This document shows, one piece after another, positions 17,001 through 23,745 of a DNA stretch of 35,606 nt. The position numbers and the translations under genes were made by a program. The notes beneath the pieces are model-generated. The model was not told the DNA's origin, did not search any database, and saw only the letters and a list, made by a program, of their open reading frames with translations. The DNA is from a virus. The stretch's first letter is position 1. Each line of letters starts with the position of its first letter. The stretch covers positions 1 through 35,606 of the IMG/VR virus record IMGVR_UViG_3300043425_001058; one strand, given 5' to 3'.

Positions 17001-17362
17001 CGAACTTCCCCTATCTGCGTCCGTACCTGACACCGGTCTTCCCGGGCGCGGGCTATCGCCCCGGCATCGACACGGAATGGAACTACTATCCGGGCTCTGA
17101 GCGCGCGTATGCCGCTGGCGGCGCGGTCGAGGTTCCGCGCTATGTGGTCGGGCCCGGCGGCCCCAAGGACGACAAAATCCCGGCGCGCATCGACGGCGTG
17201 CACGAGGCCCGTCTGTCGAACGGCGAGTTCGTGATCACGGCCGAAGCGGTCAAGGGTCTCGGCGGCGGCGATCCGGTCAAGGGCGCTGAAGAGCTGACCA
17301 AACTCAACAACATGTTCTCGTCGCGGCCGACGCCGCGCGTCAACGTGGAGAAGGTTCGGTGA
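14075..17362 (+). CDS. 1095-aa putative internal/ejected virion protein
   Basis: GGAG precedes the ATG. Residues 1-110 are low-complexity Thr/Ala/Lys with the opening MAGTGGTTTYNPMSVLTGTT and two copies of a T-L-x-x-M-M-G-G-S motif. A similar opening is found on the metallopeptidase-like protein at 33283-34542. The centre is Ala/Pro-rich with a 22-residue repeat (IGMPQMxYVAPG). Around residues 925-970 lies a Ser-Lys-Asp-Glu-Gly low-complexity linker. The C-terminus (VGPGGPKDDKIPARIDGVHE, then ARLSNGEFVITAEAV) matches a widespread C-terminal motif of large phage virion proteins. No enzymatic motif was seen. By size and location among structural genes it may be packed in the head or tail and delivered with DNA. 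That is inference. Confidence 0.65.
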   Translation: MAGTGGTTTYNPMSVLTGTTLLPKTTAAVVKPAATTQPATSTKKTTTTLSEMMGGSPSGSATKTTSKPAAPKAAAPTLTQMMGGSSASAAKAAPKAPTPTQKQAINSLAGLNLAAPTAPAAPQQQSKAAIANAFMQAMAAAAPKGLGVPDPKGLTADEANKYRSQFYTNYYAGKPVEQIVEPMDMAQASLAYDINKRMDPALEASLNDPFGNRPAPTYPPAWGLLGADRPQSLGPVAPSYGPGVNTIGMPQMQYVAPGTDPYGRGIDAIGMPQMNYVAPGNQRVTFTPQAVRPGVPAGMPAAPAPAAPAGGGYDTDMLNAKGIARYLLQDMMGRQQPATVITARQQAPGFDPMSLLIGQAKADEFNPAMVNDTSMEDALIRQGIVPGIPMAEQKLAPVPYPRPVTSAETTMPLTDVYDAMNRSISPFDRIGAGIAGIKIPGSPTELNDVIQQQLAGLGTYDPNTGRVVIPNATSREAQAALAAMQAQPKMGDILQPYIDAAVRTRTPVPTDRAVPLDMTRPVPATVPTRPAAPSVPVAEVPSYVSGPGATKANADYAAQQRAGIDALLAGGQAAADTAVPANRQGQYGALDDLLSGRQFQQWTAEGEAQKAKRLAEGVDPTNLYDNLLWSMGLYQPTKGAPSPVPPAPAPVRVGNEERLSPGQPLEFKDPNAVAQMDPIGVAPSFADVLSKAGITKTGSAANPTYWNSVGDVINTGTGLSASSGETMVGAGPEGDGSYMSTADTSPAPTAASSGVSDVTKYGKTTSGADKFVVPQGQILGTNGYLYEVTGTDAQGKPTYKQVGKVPGYTDAQLYKAANRGAFRDPNNVAEGGTTPKPPSAIRTWARAQLDKYNAEVAKNKAAAEAKGETYNPVSFMDYLSLAGSAATGNVAGLLMKGGQMMYPQIIEWLASGPSSTGDSDGTMMDGSPSSSSSSKKSKKKKDDEDEDTDGGTGGTGGTGTGTGPTGGSLQTGYTMSNFPYLRPYLTPVFPGAGYRPGIDTEWNYYPGSERAYAAGGAVEVPRYVVGPGGPKDDKIPARIDGVHEARLSNGEFVITAEAVKGLGGGDPVKGAEELTKLNNMFSSRPTPRVNVEKVR
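14813..14896 (+). repeat. 18-bp direct repeat within the 1095-aa protein gene
   Basis: ATTGGCATGCCGCAGATG occurs at 14813-14830 and again at 14879-14896. It is the core of a 22-codon repeat giving IGMPQMQYVAPG and IGMPQMNYVAPG. Confidence 0.9.
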
Positions 17363-17796
17363 ACTGGTCGGCGGGTATCGTCGCCGACCACGAAGTCGAT
17401 CTGATCTGGGGCTTGGCGCTACCGTTGCTGCAACCGGGCATCGACCGCAGCGGCGGTCGCATCTCGGCAGAGACGGTGCTCGAAGCCGTGCACAACAAGA
17501 CGAACTTACTCTGGTTGATCAGCAACGAGAGTGAGATAGCGGCGGCGTTCACTACCCGGGTCGCCAAATACCCGCTCAAGTCCATGCTCGTCGTCGAATG
17601 CCTCGGCGGCGACCGGATGCAGGAGTGGGTGGAGCCGGTAAACGAGACGCTGCTGCGTTTCGCCAAGGACTGCGGCCTCTCCGGGGTCGAGATGTATGGC
17701 CGCGAAGGCTGGACGAAAGCGCTGGCACCCTATGGATGGAAACGCTCAATGGTGCTATGTGAAGTAGGATTAGAGCAGGAGACGGCGGATGTCTAA
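17359..17796 (+). CDS. Small GNAT-like protein in the virion gene block
   Basis: The start is a GTG in a GTGA overlap with the previous stop; 145 residues. The order of segments (LLWLISNESEIAAAFTTRV, then YPLKSMLVVECLGG, WVEPVNETLLRFAKDCGLSGVEMYGREGW and YGWKRSMVLCEVGL) follows the strand-helix pattern of GNAT-fold proteins, with a GREGW segment typical of their C-terminal half. The usual Q/R-x-x-G-x-G/A acetyl-CoA loop is not evident, so catalysis is uncertain. Similar proteins occur in environmental phages at the same place, next to the internal-protein genes. It could modify a virion protein, act after ejection, or be a non-catalytic scaffold. Confidence 0.55.
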   Translation: MNWSAGIVADHEVDLIWGLALPLLQPGIDRSGGRISAETVLEAVHNKTNLLWLISNESEIAAAFTTRVAKYPLKSMLVVECLGGDRMQEWVEPVNETLLRFAKDCGLSGVEMYGREGWTKALAPYGWKRSMVLCEVGLEQETADV

Positions 17797-18715
17797 AGGC
17801 GCGGACACCTCGACCACCACAAATTCGGCCCAGCTTCCCGACTACATCAAGCCGTATGTCGAGCGGTTCCTCCCCAAGGCGGAGGCTATCTCTACCCAGC
17901 CGTACCAGCCGTATGGCGGGCAGCGGCTCGCTGACTTCTCGCCGGATACGCAGGCCGCGTTCGGTATGGTGCGCCAGAACGCCGCCGATCCGCTTACTGG
18001 TCTGACGCAGGCGCAGCAGACCGCGGGCGGGCTTGCGAACTATCAGGCCGGGAACATCGGGACGACTGACTGGACCGGCGCGAATGTTCAGGGCTACATG
18101 AACCCCTACATCCAGAATGTGCTGGATGTGCAAAAGCAGCGCGCGAACCAGAATTTTCAGGAACAGCAGGCCGCGCGCGATGCCGCGGCCATTCAGGCTG
18201 GTGCCTTTGGCGGCAGCCGCCGATTTGTTCAGGACATGGCGGCGCAGCGCGACACCAACCAGCAGCTTCAGGCCATGGAGGCCGAAGGGCTCGCCAACGC
18301 CTACCAGCAGGCGCAGAACATGTTTACGTCCGATCAGGGCCGCATGCTTCAGGCGCAGATGGCGAATGAAGAGGCGCGGCGTCTGGGTTCGGCTTTCGGG
18401 CTCGATGCGGCCAGAACGCAGGCCGACCTTACCCAGAAGGGCTATGACCTTCGCAATGCTCAGGCTGAGGCGCTGTCGAGCGTCGGGGCCAAGGAGCAGC
18501 AGCGTCAGCAGGCCGGTCTCGATCTGGCGTATCAGGACTATATCCGCCAGCAGGAATACCCCTACACGCAGCTCCAGCGGTATCAGTCGCTGCTTGGCGG
18601 CGGCCCGGCCCCGTCGAGCCAGACGACCACCACGTCCACTCCGCCCCCGGATTTCCTGTCGCAGCTTATCGGCCTCGGTGTCACCGGTGCCGGTATCTGG
18701 GACATGTTCAATTAA
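17789..18715 (+). CDS. Putative internal virion/ejection protein
   Basis: The protein has 308 residues and starts 8 nt before the previous gene ends, with a GGAG ribosome-binding site. A Pro/Tyr-rich opening (QLPDYIKPYVERFLPKAE, then QPYQPYGGQRLADFSP) leads into YMNPYIQNVLDVQKQR and the GAFGGSRR motif. A long Gln/Ala-rich helical region follows (about residues 125-270), and the C-terminus is hydrophobic (FLSQLIGLGVTGAGIWDMF). This layout is common in short-tailed environmental phages, in the place of DNA-ejection proteins. The helical body and hydrophobic end could assemble into part of a trans-envelope channel. Function is inferred. Confidence 0.65.
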   Translation: MSKGADTSTTTNSAQLPDYIKPYVERFLPKAEAISTQPYQPYGGQRLADFSPDTQAAFGMVRQNAADPLTGLTQAQQTAGGLANYQAGNIGTTDWTGANVQGYMNPYIQNVLDVQKQRANQNFQEQQAARDAAAIQAGAFGGSRRFVQDMAAQRDTNQQLQAMEAEGLANAYQQAQNMFTSDQGRMLQAQMANEEARRLGSAFGLDAARTQADLTQKGYDLRNAQAEALSSVGAKEQQRQQAGLDLAYQDYIRQQEYPYTQLQRYQSLLGGGPAPSSQTTTTSTPPPDFLSQLIGLGVTGAGIWDMFN

Positions 18716-18727
18716 GAGCCCGACATC

Positions 18728-20410
18728 ATGGCCATGAACCTCGTAGAGCAGCAAAAAGTCCTCCGCGACCTGACCGACGACATGCTTCAGCAGGCGATGC
18801 AGGGCGGCATGGCTCCGCCCTACATGGTGCTGGCCGAGATCAACCGGCGCAAGGACGCTCGCGAGCGCTACACGGCCCAGAAAGCCAAGTACGACGCCAA
18901 TCAGGCGACCGTGGCGCAGGACATCATGCAGCAGATGGCGCAGGCCACGCAGGCGGCACAGGCACCGGCCCCGACCATGGGTGGCCTCGACAGCGCCATG
19001 GGCGCGCCGATGGGCGTGGAGCCGCCGGTTTCTGGCGGGCTCGACGCCGCGGCCCCGGCCTTTGCCGATGGCGGCATGGTGCAGAAGTTCCAGTCGGGCG
19101 GGATGTCGCTGGCCAATCCGTCAATTATCCAGTCGCTGATGGGCGGATCATCCGCCCCCGCACCTATGTCGACCGGCAATCCGGCGACGATGGCTGGCTT
19201 GCTCTCGTCTGTTAAAAACGACGTGAACCCGTTTCAGTTCGCGTACCCTGAGTACAAGAACCCCTACGGTTCGTTGGTTGACCTCTATACCAGCCAGATC
19301 GAAGGGCTGAACAAGGAGCGTGAGAACGCTCGCGCCATGGCTCTGATTGCGGCCGGTACGGGCATGATGCAGGGCGGTCAGAACACGCTCAAGAACATCG
19401 GCGCGGCCTTCGGTCCGGCCATGGCTGGATATCAGACCCAGATCGGCAGCATCAATCAGGCCGAACGCGATATGCTGAGCGGGAAGGTCAACGCTCAGAT
19501 CGCGGGGACGGAGGCCGAGAAAGCTGCGCGCCGCGAGTTTGAAGACAGCCCACAGGGTCGTGCCCAGTTGGCAAAGTCTCTCGGCTACGAGCCGGGCACC
19601 ACTGAGTACGAACAGCTTGTCGTCAACGGCACGATCCCGACGAGTTCGGGCGGGAGCTTCACTAGCGTTCCGGGCCGCGATAAGGCCGGGCAGCTCATCA
19701 CGGCTCAGTACAACCGCAGGACGGGTAAGTACACGGACAGTGCGGGGAACGAGCTTCCCGGCTTCACTGAGCTGAGCGATGCTGAACTCGCCCAACTGAA
19801 GAAGACAGCGATGGGGATGCCAACGGAACAGCAGTTCCGCGGCGAACTCGGCGCTATGGACGTCAACATCGATAACGCCCAGTTCCAAAAAGGGTCTGTT
19901 CAAAAAGCTATCGATTTTGTGTCCAACCCGAATAACAAGGTCGGCGGGCTGGCCGATCTGCTTTCGGGCATCGGTGGAACAGACGCCAACCGCCTCAAGT
20001 CGCTTGTCTCCACGGTCAAGGCAAACACTGCTTTTGGTCAGCTCGACGAACTTCGTCGGCTCGCGGCCGCGACGGGCGCAGTGGGCAGCGGTCTCGGTCA
20101 GGTCACGCAGAACGAAATGCGGCTTTTGGAAGACGCGGTGGCCACGGTCGAAACTTCGAACAAGCGCGAAGACATCTACAACGCGCTGCTCACCGTTCGG
20201 GATAAATACGACAGCATCATCGAAAAGATTAAGCGCATGACCGCGCTCGTGTACCAAGACTACATGGGAAAGGTCGAGCCGGGCTCTTTTGAAGAGCAGA
20301 TCATCCAGCGTCACGGGCTGGACAATCTGGACTTCAGCAAAAGCATCACCGACGCGGCGTCGGGCCCGGCCGCGGGTAGCGACATACCTGATCCGCTTGG
20401 CATGCGGTAA
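18728..20410 (+). CDS. Putative internal virion protein
   Basis: The protein has 560 residues. The N-terminus (LVEQQKVLRDLTDDMLQQAM, then GGMAPPYMVLAEINRRKDAR) is a recurring opening of large phage internal proteins. A segment ADGGMVQKFQSGGM at about residues 114-127 recalls motifs in the 14075 and 1038 products, and PSIIQSLMGGSS nearby resembles the T-L-x-x-M-M-G-G-S motif of the 1095-aa protein. The rest is mainly helical, with ENARAMALIAAGTGMMQGG around residue 200 as a Gly/Ala/Met-rich, possibly membrane-active stretch. An ATG two codons downstream is an equal start choice. Placed in the ejection-protein block. Confidence 0.65.
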   Translation: MAMNLVEQQKVLRDLTDDMLQQAMQGGMAPPYMVLAEINRRKDARERYTAQKAKYDANQATVAQDIMQQMAQATQAAQAPAPTMGGLDSAMGAPMGVEPPVSGGLDAAAPAFADGGMVQKFQSGGMSLANPSIIQSLMGGSSAPAPMSTGNPATMAGLLSSVKNDVNPFQFAYPEYKNPYGSLVDLYTSQIEGLNKERENARAMALIAAGTGMMQGGQNTLKNIGAAFGPAMAGYQTQIGSINQAERDMLSGKVNAQIAGTEAEKAARREFEDSPQGRAQLAKSLGYEPGTTEYEQLVVNGTIPTSSGGSFTSVPGRDKAGQLITAQYNRRTGKYTDSAGNELPGFTELSDAELAQLKKTAMGMPTEQQFRGELGAMDVNIDNAQFQKGSVQKAIDFVSNPNNKVGGLADLLSGIGGTDANRLKSLVSTVKANTAFGQLDELRRLAAATGAVGSGLGQVTQNEMRLLEDAVATVETSNKREDIYNALLTVRDKYDSIIEKIKRMTALVYQDYMGKVEPGSFEEQIIQRHGLDNLDFSKSITDAASGPAAGSDIPDPLGMR

Positions 20411-20427
20411 ACAACGAGGCGCATATC

Positions 20428-22377
20428 ATGGCCGGACTTCAGCAGCTTCAGGAACTCAAGGCGCAGTCCCCTAATGCGAAGGGGATGAGCGACATCGAGT
20501 TCGCGCTGGCCTTGCACAAGCACTATTATTCCGACATGCCGCTCACGGATTTCTTGACCAAGAATGGTCTTGATCCGGCGCAGGCGCGCGGCGCGGTAGC
20601 CGAAGACAGCCCTTACTCAAAGTACCTTCAGGAAGAAGACACACGGCAGCAGATGGCGCGCCGCAGTCAGATGCCGACGGGGAAAGAAGACGTCGGGAAC
20701 CTTGAAGGCATTGCGCGCAGCGTCGGTCAGGGAGTGACCCTCGGTTTCGGTGACGAGCTTATGGGGGCGGCGAAAGCGCTGACCAGCGACATCGGTAGCC
20801 CGGATTACTGGGCCAACCTTGGGCAGCGCTATGCTGAGGCGCAGGCCGAAGAACAGCGTCGGTTGAAGGCCTACGAACAGAAAGAGCCGGGGTTCGCCGG
20901 AGTATCAGAGTTCGTTGGCAGCGTTCTGCCGGGGGTAGTCGCAGCGCCTTTCACAGGCGGAGCTTCTCTCGCCCCGTCACTTGGTCGCGCTGCGCTCTTG
21001 GCCGGTGTTTCTGGCGGTATCTACGGGTACGGCAAAGCTGAAGACCCGAATGACCCCGGCGCGCTTATTAGCGGGAAGCGTCTTGAGGCGGCCATTCCGA
21101 CCGCCGCGCTGTCTGCCCTTGGCGGGGCGGCTGGCGCGAAGGTTGCGTCCATGGTCCGCCCGGTCAAGGTCAACCCGGCCAATCAGGCTGCCGCTGACGT
21201 TCTTGAAAGCGCAGGTGTCAAATCGCTGACGGCGGGGCAGAAGACTGGCTCCGAAGCGGTACAGATGCTGGAGAGCCGCGCGGGCAAGAAGATTGCAAAC
21301 CTTTTGGAGAACCAGAAGGAAGAGTTTGCAAACGCCATCTGGAAGGACCTCGGCGTTGAGCGCATCGCGCGCCTTTCTGGTAACAGGACATCGCGCGGCG
21401 TCTTTAACAAGGCCGACGACGCGGCCATGCAGACCGCGAGCAAAATCTACACCGAGGCGTACGAGAAGCTCGAAAGCTTCCCGATGCTCATCGACCGGCA
21501 GCTTGGCGCTGACCTCAGCAACATCGCGGCCGCGTATCGGAAGTACACGCCGGGAGCCAGCTTTGGGCTGTCAGAGATCAGCCCGACAGTTCGGGAAATG
21601 ATCCTGAAGATCAAGACGGCCGCGCGTCGGGGCGCGGTTGCAGCGGATGGAACGCTCTACAACGACATCTATAAGAAGCTGGGGGAAGAGATCGCTGACC
21701 CCGCCACAAGCGCGGCGTCCAAAAAGGCTCTTGGAGAAATTCAGGACGCTTTGAGCGAGGCGATGCGCCGCGGCATTCAGGCCAGCGGCGGCGGCCGTAA
21801 GGCTGAAGCATTGCTGGATGAGCTGCGCGGCTCGTTCCAGAAATACATGGCCGTTCGCAATGCATCCGTGTCGAAGATCGACGGCAAATACTTTGACCCC
21901 GCCGCTCTTCTTTCTGCGGTGAAAACGATTGACGACGATGCGCTCAAATTCGGTACCGGTAGGTTGGCCAACATGGCAAATCTGTCGAAGGCCGCTGACA
22001 CTGTTGGGTTCGCGCTGAAGGAAGCGCCAAAAGACCAGCGGTTCGCGCTCCGTTATACCGTACCGGGTCTCGCGGGTATGGCAGCCCCCTCGCTCTTCGG
22101 CGTTACGGGGACGCTCGCAGCTCCCGCTGCCGGGTTGGCCGGGCTTCTCGGCTACGGAACTGCTCGCCTTGGCGAGAAGGCATTCCGCGGCGCGGAAGCC
22201 GGTCTTGCTGCGTCGAAACTCGGGCAGTCGGTTCTCTCCAACCAAGCGGGGCCGGGGATCACATCTTTGGTCAGGGGAACCGGAGAGGGTATTTCGGCGG
22301 CCGCGCCTTATGCGGGCCAAGCCATCAGCGACACGTTTGGTCTTGGCAATCTTTCGGAAGCTTCGCTGCCGTTCTGA
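20428..22377 (+). CDS. Putative ejection protein with membrane-active segments
   Basis: The protein has 649 residues, with GAGG before the ATG. After a helical N-terminus (LQQLQELKAQSPNAKGMSDIEFALALHKHY), residues about 90-110 carry SVGQGVTLGFGDELMGAAKA, a motif I recall from phage internal proteins. Gly/Ala-rich hydrophobic parts lie near residues 160-195 (VSEFVGSVLPGVVAAPFTGG) and 540-575 (VPGLAGMAAPSLFGVTGT), with a long charged helical core between. Such alternation suits a protein that is unfolded for ejection and inserts in the inner membrane. It is the last gene of the structural operon, and its TGA directly abuts the stop of the opposing lysis operon. Confidence 0.65.
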   Translation: MAGLQQLQELKAQSPNAKGMSDIEFALALHKHYYSDMPLTDFLTKNGLDPAQARGAVAEDSPYSKYLQEEDTRQQMARRSQMPTGKEDVGNLEGIARSVGQGVTLGFGDELMGAAKALTSDIGSPDYWANLGQRYAEAQAEEQRRLKAYEQKEPGFAGVSEFVGSVLPGVVAAPFTGGASLAPSLGRAALLAGVSGGIYGYGKAEDPNDPGALISGKRLEAAIPTAALSALGGAAGAKVASMVRPVKVNPANQAAADVLESAGVKSLTAGQKTGSEAVQMLESRAGKKIANLLENQKEEFANAIWKDLGVERIARLSGNRTSRGVFNKADDAAMQTASKIYTEAYEKLESFPMLIDRQLGADLSNIAAAYRKYTPGASFGLSEISPTVREMILKIKTAARRGAVAADGTLYNDIYKKLGEEIADPATSAASKKALGEIQDALSEAMRRGIQASGGGRKAEALLDELRGSFQKYMAVRNASVSKIDGKYFDPAALLSAVKTIDDDALKFGTGRLANMANLSKAADTVGFALKEAPKDQRFALRYTVPGLAGMAAPSLFGVTGTLAAPAAGLAGLLGYGTARLGEKAFRGAEAGLAASKLGQSVLSNQAGPGITSLVRGTGEGISAAAPYAGQAISDTFGLGNLSEASLPF

Positions 22378-22479
22378 TCAGCCCATCAGGCCCGCGTTCT
22401 CAAGCCACGCAAGCAGGAAGAAGTAGGCCCACGCCACCGCCAGCATCCAGAACCATGGCAGGCGCGGGCCTTCATTCAT
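22378..22479 (-). CDS. 33-aa single-span membrane protein of the lysis cassette
   Basis: Read on the minus strand, ATG at 22477-22479 overlaps the preceding holin-like gene's TGA (ATGA) and encodes 33 residues: a short polar start (MNEGPRLP), one strongly hydrophobic Trp/Phe-rich span (about residues 8-26, WFWMLAVAWAYFFLLAW) and ENAGLMG. The reading ends with a TGA that forms the palindrome TGATCA with the facing structural gene's stop. Coupling to a lysis gene and the clear membrane span argue for a real gene. It may be an antiholin, a holin partner or a minimal lysis regulator. No family is known to me, and a chance reading cannot be excluded. Confidence 0.6.
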   Translation of the reverse strand: MNEGPRLPWFWMLAVAWAYFFLLAWLENAGLMG

Positions 22480-22784
22480 TTCTCGCCCCGCAGGGACTTT
22501 ATCATTGCGGCGAGCTTGCCGGGTTCTGTGGCGATCTGGAGCAGCCATCTGACAATCCCTTCACCGGTCAACGCGATCAGGGCAGCAAGAGCCGCCTTGT
22601 ACGTTTCCGGGTCCATGTTCAGATAGTCTAGCACAGGCCCCGTAAAAACAATCGCGCAGAACAACGCGGCCACGACAGAGATGGTTCCTTTCCAGAAGCC
22701 CATCCATGGGCTCAGAAGGATTTTCAGCATCGCGGAACCGAAGGCGGCGAACCAAAAGGCTATGTCGTGGCCGAAGACGTTCAT
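22476..22784 (-). CDS. Holin-like protein with three membrane spans
   Basis: The protein has 102 residues with likely spans at about 7-24 (DIAFWFAAFGSAMLKILL), 34-55 (TISVVAALFCAIVFTG) and 64-84 (AALAALIALTGEGIVRWLL), and a basic C-terminus (KSLRGEK). Length, span number and location after endolysin fit a holin, resembling LydA-type holins of phages. It starts 2 nt after the previous holin-like gene and shares its stop with the ATG of the 33-aa gene. With a second holin-like gene beside it, one of the two may be the regulator (antiholin) rather than the pore. Confidence 0.7.
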   Translation of the reverse strand: MNVFGHDIAFWFAAFGSAMLKILLSPWMGFWKGTISVVAALFCAIVFTGPVLDYLNMDPETYKAALAALIALTGEGIVRWLLQIATEPGKLAAMIKSLRGEK

Positions 22785-22786
22785 GG

Positions 22787-23020
22787 TTAACCGTTCTCGC
22801 CTTTGAACTCATCGGGCGCGTTGCCGATGGCTTCCTTGGTGTCGAGCCGCAGGTAGATATTGCAGACGTTCACGACGAGCGTGAGGCCCAGCATCCACCA
22901 GAACAGCGCGTAGTCAGGCAGACCGAGAAGGGTCAGGTTGGCGAGAGCCAAGGTTGCGAGGGTGGTGACAATCGATGCGATGTTCAACCAGAGGGTTCGG
23001 CTTTGGGTCCACCGTTTCAT
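22787..23020 (-). CDS. Holin-like protein with two membrane spans
   Basis: ATG at 23018-23020 overlaps the endolysin stop (ATGA) and follows GGAAGAG, giving 77 residues. A GTG at 23029 would add three residues. Spans lie at about 10-33 ([24 protein letters not shown]) and 37-57 ([21 protein letters not shown]). The short charged tail contains LRLDTKEAI, a motif typical of a small two-span membrane family often called holin in phages of Proteobacteria. The context between endolysin and the three-span protein supports a role in lysis timing. Confidence 0.7.
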   Translation of the reverse strand: MKRWTQSRTLWLNIASIVTTLATLALANLTLLGLPDYALFWWMLGLTLVVNVCNIYLRLDTKEAIGNAPDEFKGENG

Positions 23021-23736
23021 CTCTTCCACATCCGTTTCAGCGCCGCCCCAATCAGCGAGATCGCGATACGCAACTTAAACCAGAAAGACAGTTTCGGTAA
23101 AGGCAGCGAAGGCAGCTTCGGTGTCTTAATTTTGGACGGAATGTTGAGCGGCGGCACGGGCTTGGGCGCGGTCTTCGCGGTCAGCGCCTTCTCGAATTGC
23201 ATCGCCAAGATGGCAATCTGGTCGGCCTTGTCGAGCCCGTTAATGACTACGCGGCTTGATTTGTAGTCGCATTGGTCAGCGGTGATGTAGTTTCCGAGCT
23301 TGCGCCCGGTGAACCAGCCCTCCATGCACCCAGTGATCAGGATGCGGGCCGAGGCTTCCGGCATCAGGGCGAGGTCCGGCTCTTTGACGAGGTCGAGGCC
23401 AATCGCCTTGCCTGCCTTATTGTAGTTTCGACGACCGGTTATCTGGACGTAGCCGCGGCCACGGTACTTGAAGCCATCGCCGGGCATCGTGTTGCCCAGC
23501 ATCTTGCCGATCTTGGTGTCGGGTTCGTACTTATCGAAGTAGTTCTTTTTGCCGCGCTCGAAGACCGGCTGCATGGTGTAGCCGGTTTCCCATGCCGTGG
23601 TCCCAAGGAGGTAGGCGAGCTTGCGCCGGTCACCGTCTCCGTGTCGCCCCCACATCTCGATGATGTGGTTGATGCCGTCGACCTGCGCTTGGCTCAGCTT
23701 GCCCCCGAACAGAGGGCGGATGACGTCAAAGTCCAT
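23017..23736 (-). CDS. GH19-type endolysin with cationic hydrophobic tail
   Basis: The protein has 239 residues, with GGAG before the ATG. Residues 1-185 form a glycoside hydrolase 19 (chitinase-like) lysozyme domain. E50 in TAWETG and E60 in PVFER are at the spacing of the catalytic glutamates in phage GH19 endolysins, followed by [20 protein letters not shown] (85-104), the family's most conserved stretch. The enzyme cuts the glycan of peptidoglycan at the end of infection. A proline/lysine linker (190-215) leads to an unusual C-terminal segment (216-239) of aromatic, hydrophobic and basic residues ([20 protein letters not shown]). No signal peptide was seen, so release depends on the holins. 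Confidence 0.9.
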   Translation of the reverse strand: MDFDVIRPLFGGKLSQAQVDGINHIIEMWGRHGDGDRRKLAYLLGTTAWETGYTMQPVFERGKKNYFDKYEPDTKIGKMLGNTMPGDGFKYRGRGYVQITGRRNYNKAGKAIGLDLVKEPDLALMPEASARILITGCMEGWFTGRKLGNYITADQCDYKSSRVVINGLDKADQIAILAMQFEKALTAKTAPKPVPPLNIPSKIKTPKLPSLPLPKLSFWFKLRIAISLIGAALKRMWKR

Positions 23737-23745
23737 GCGAAACTC

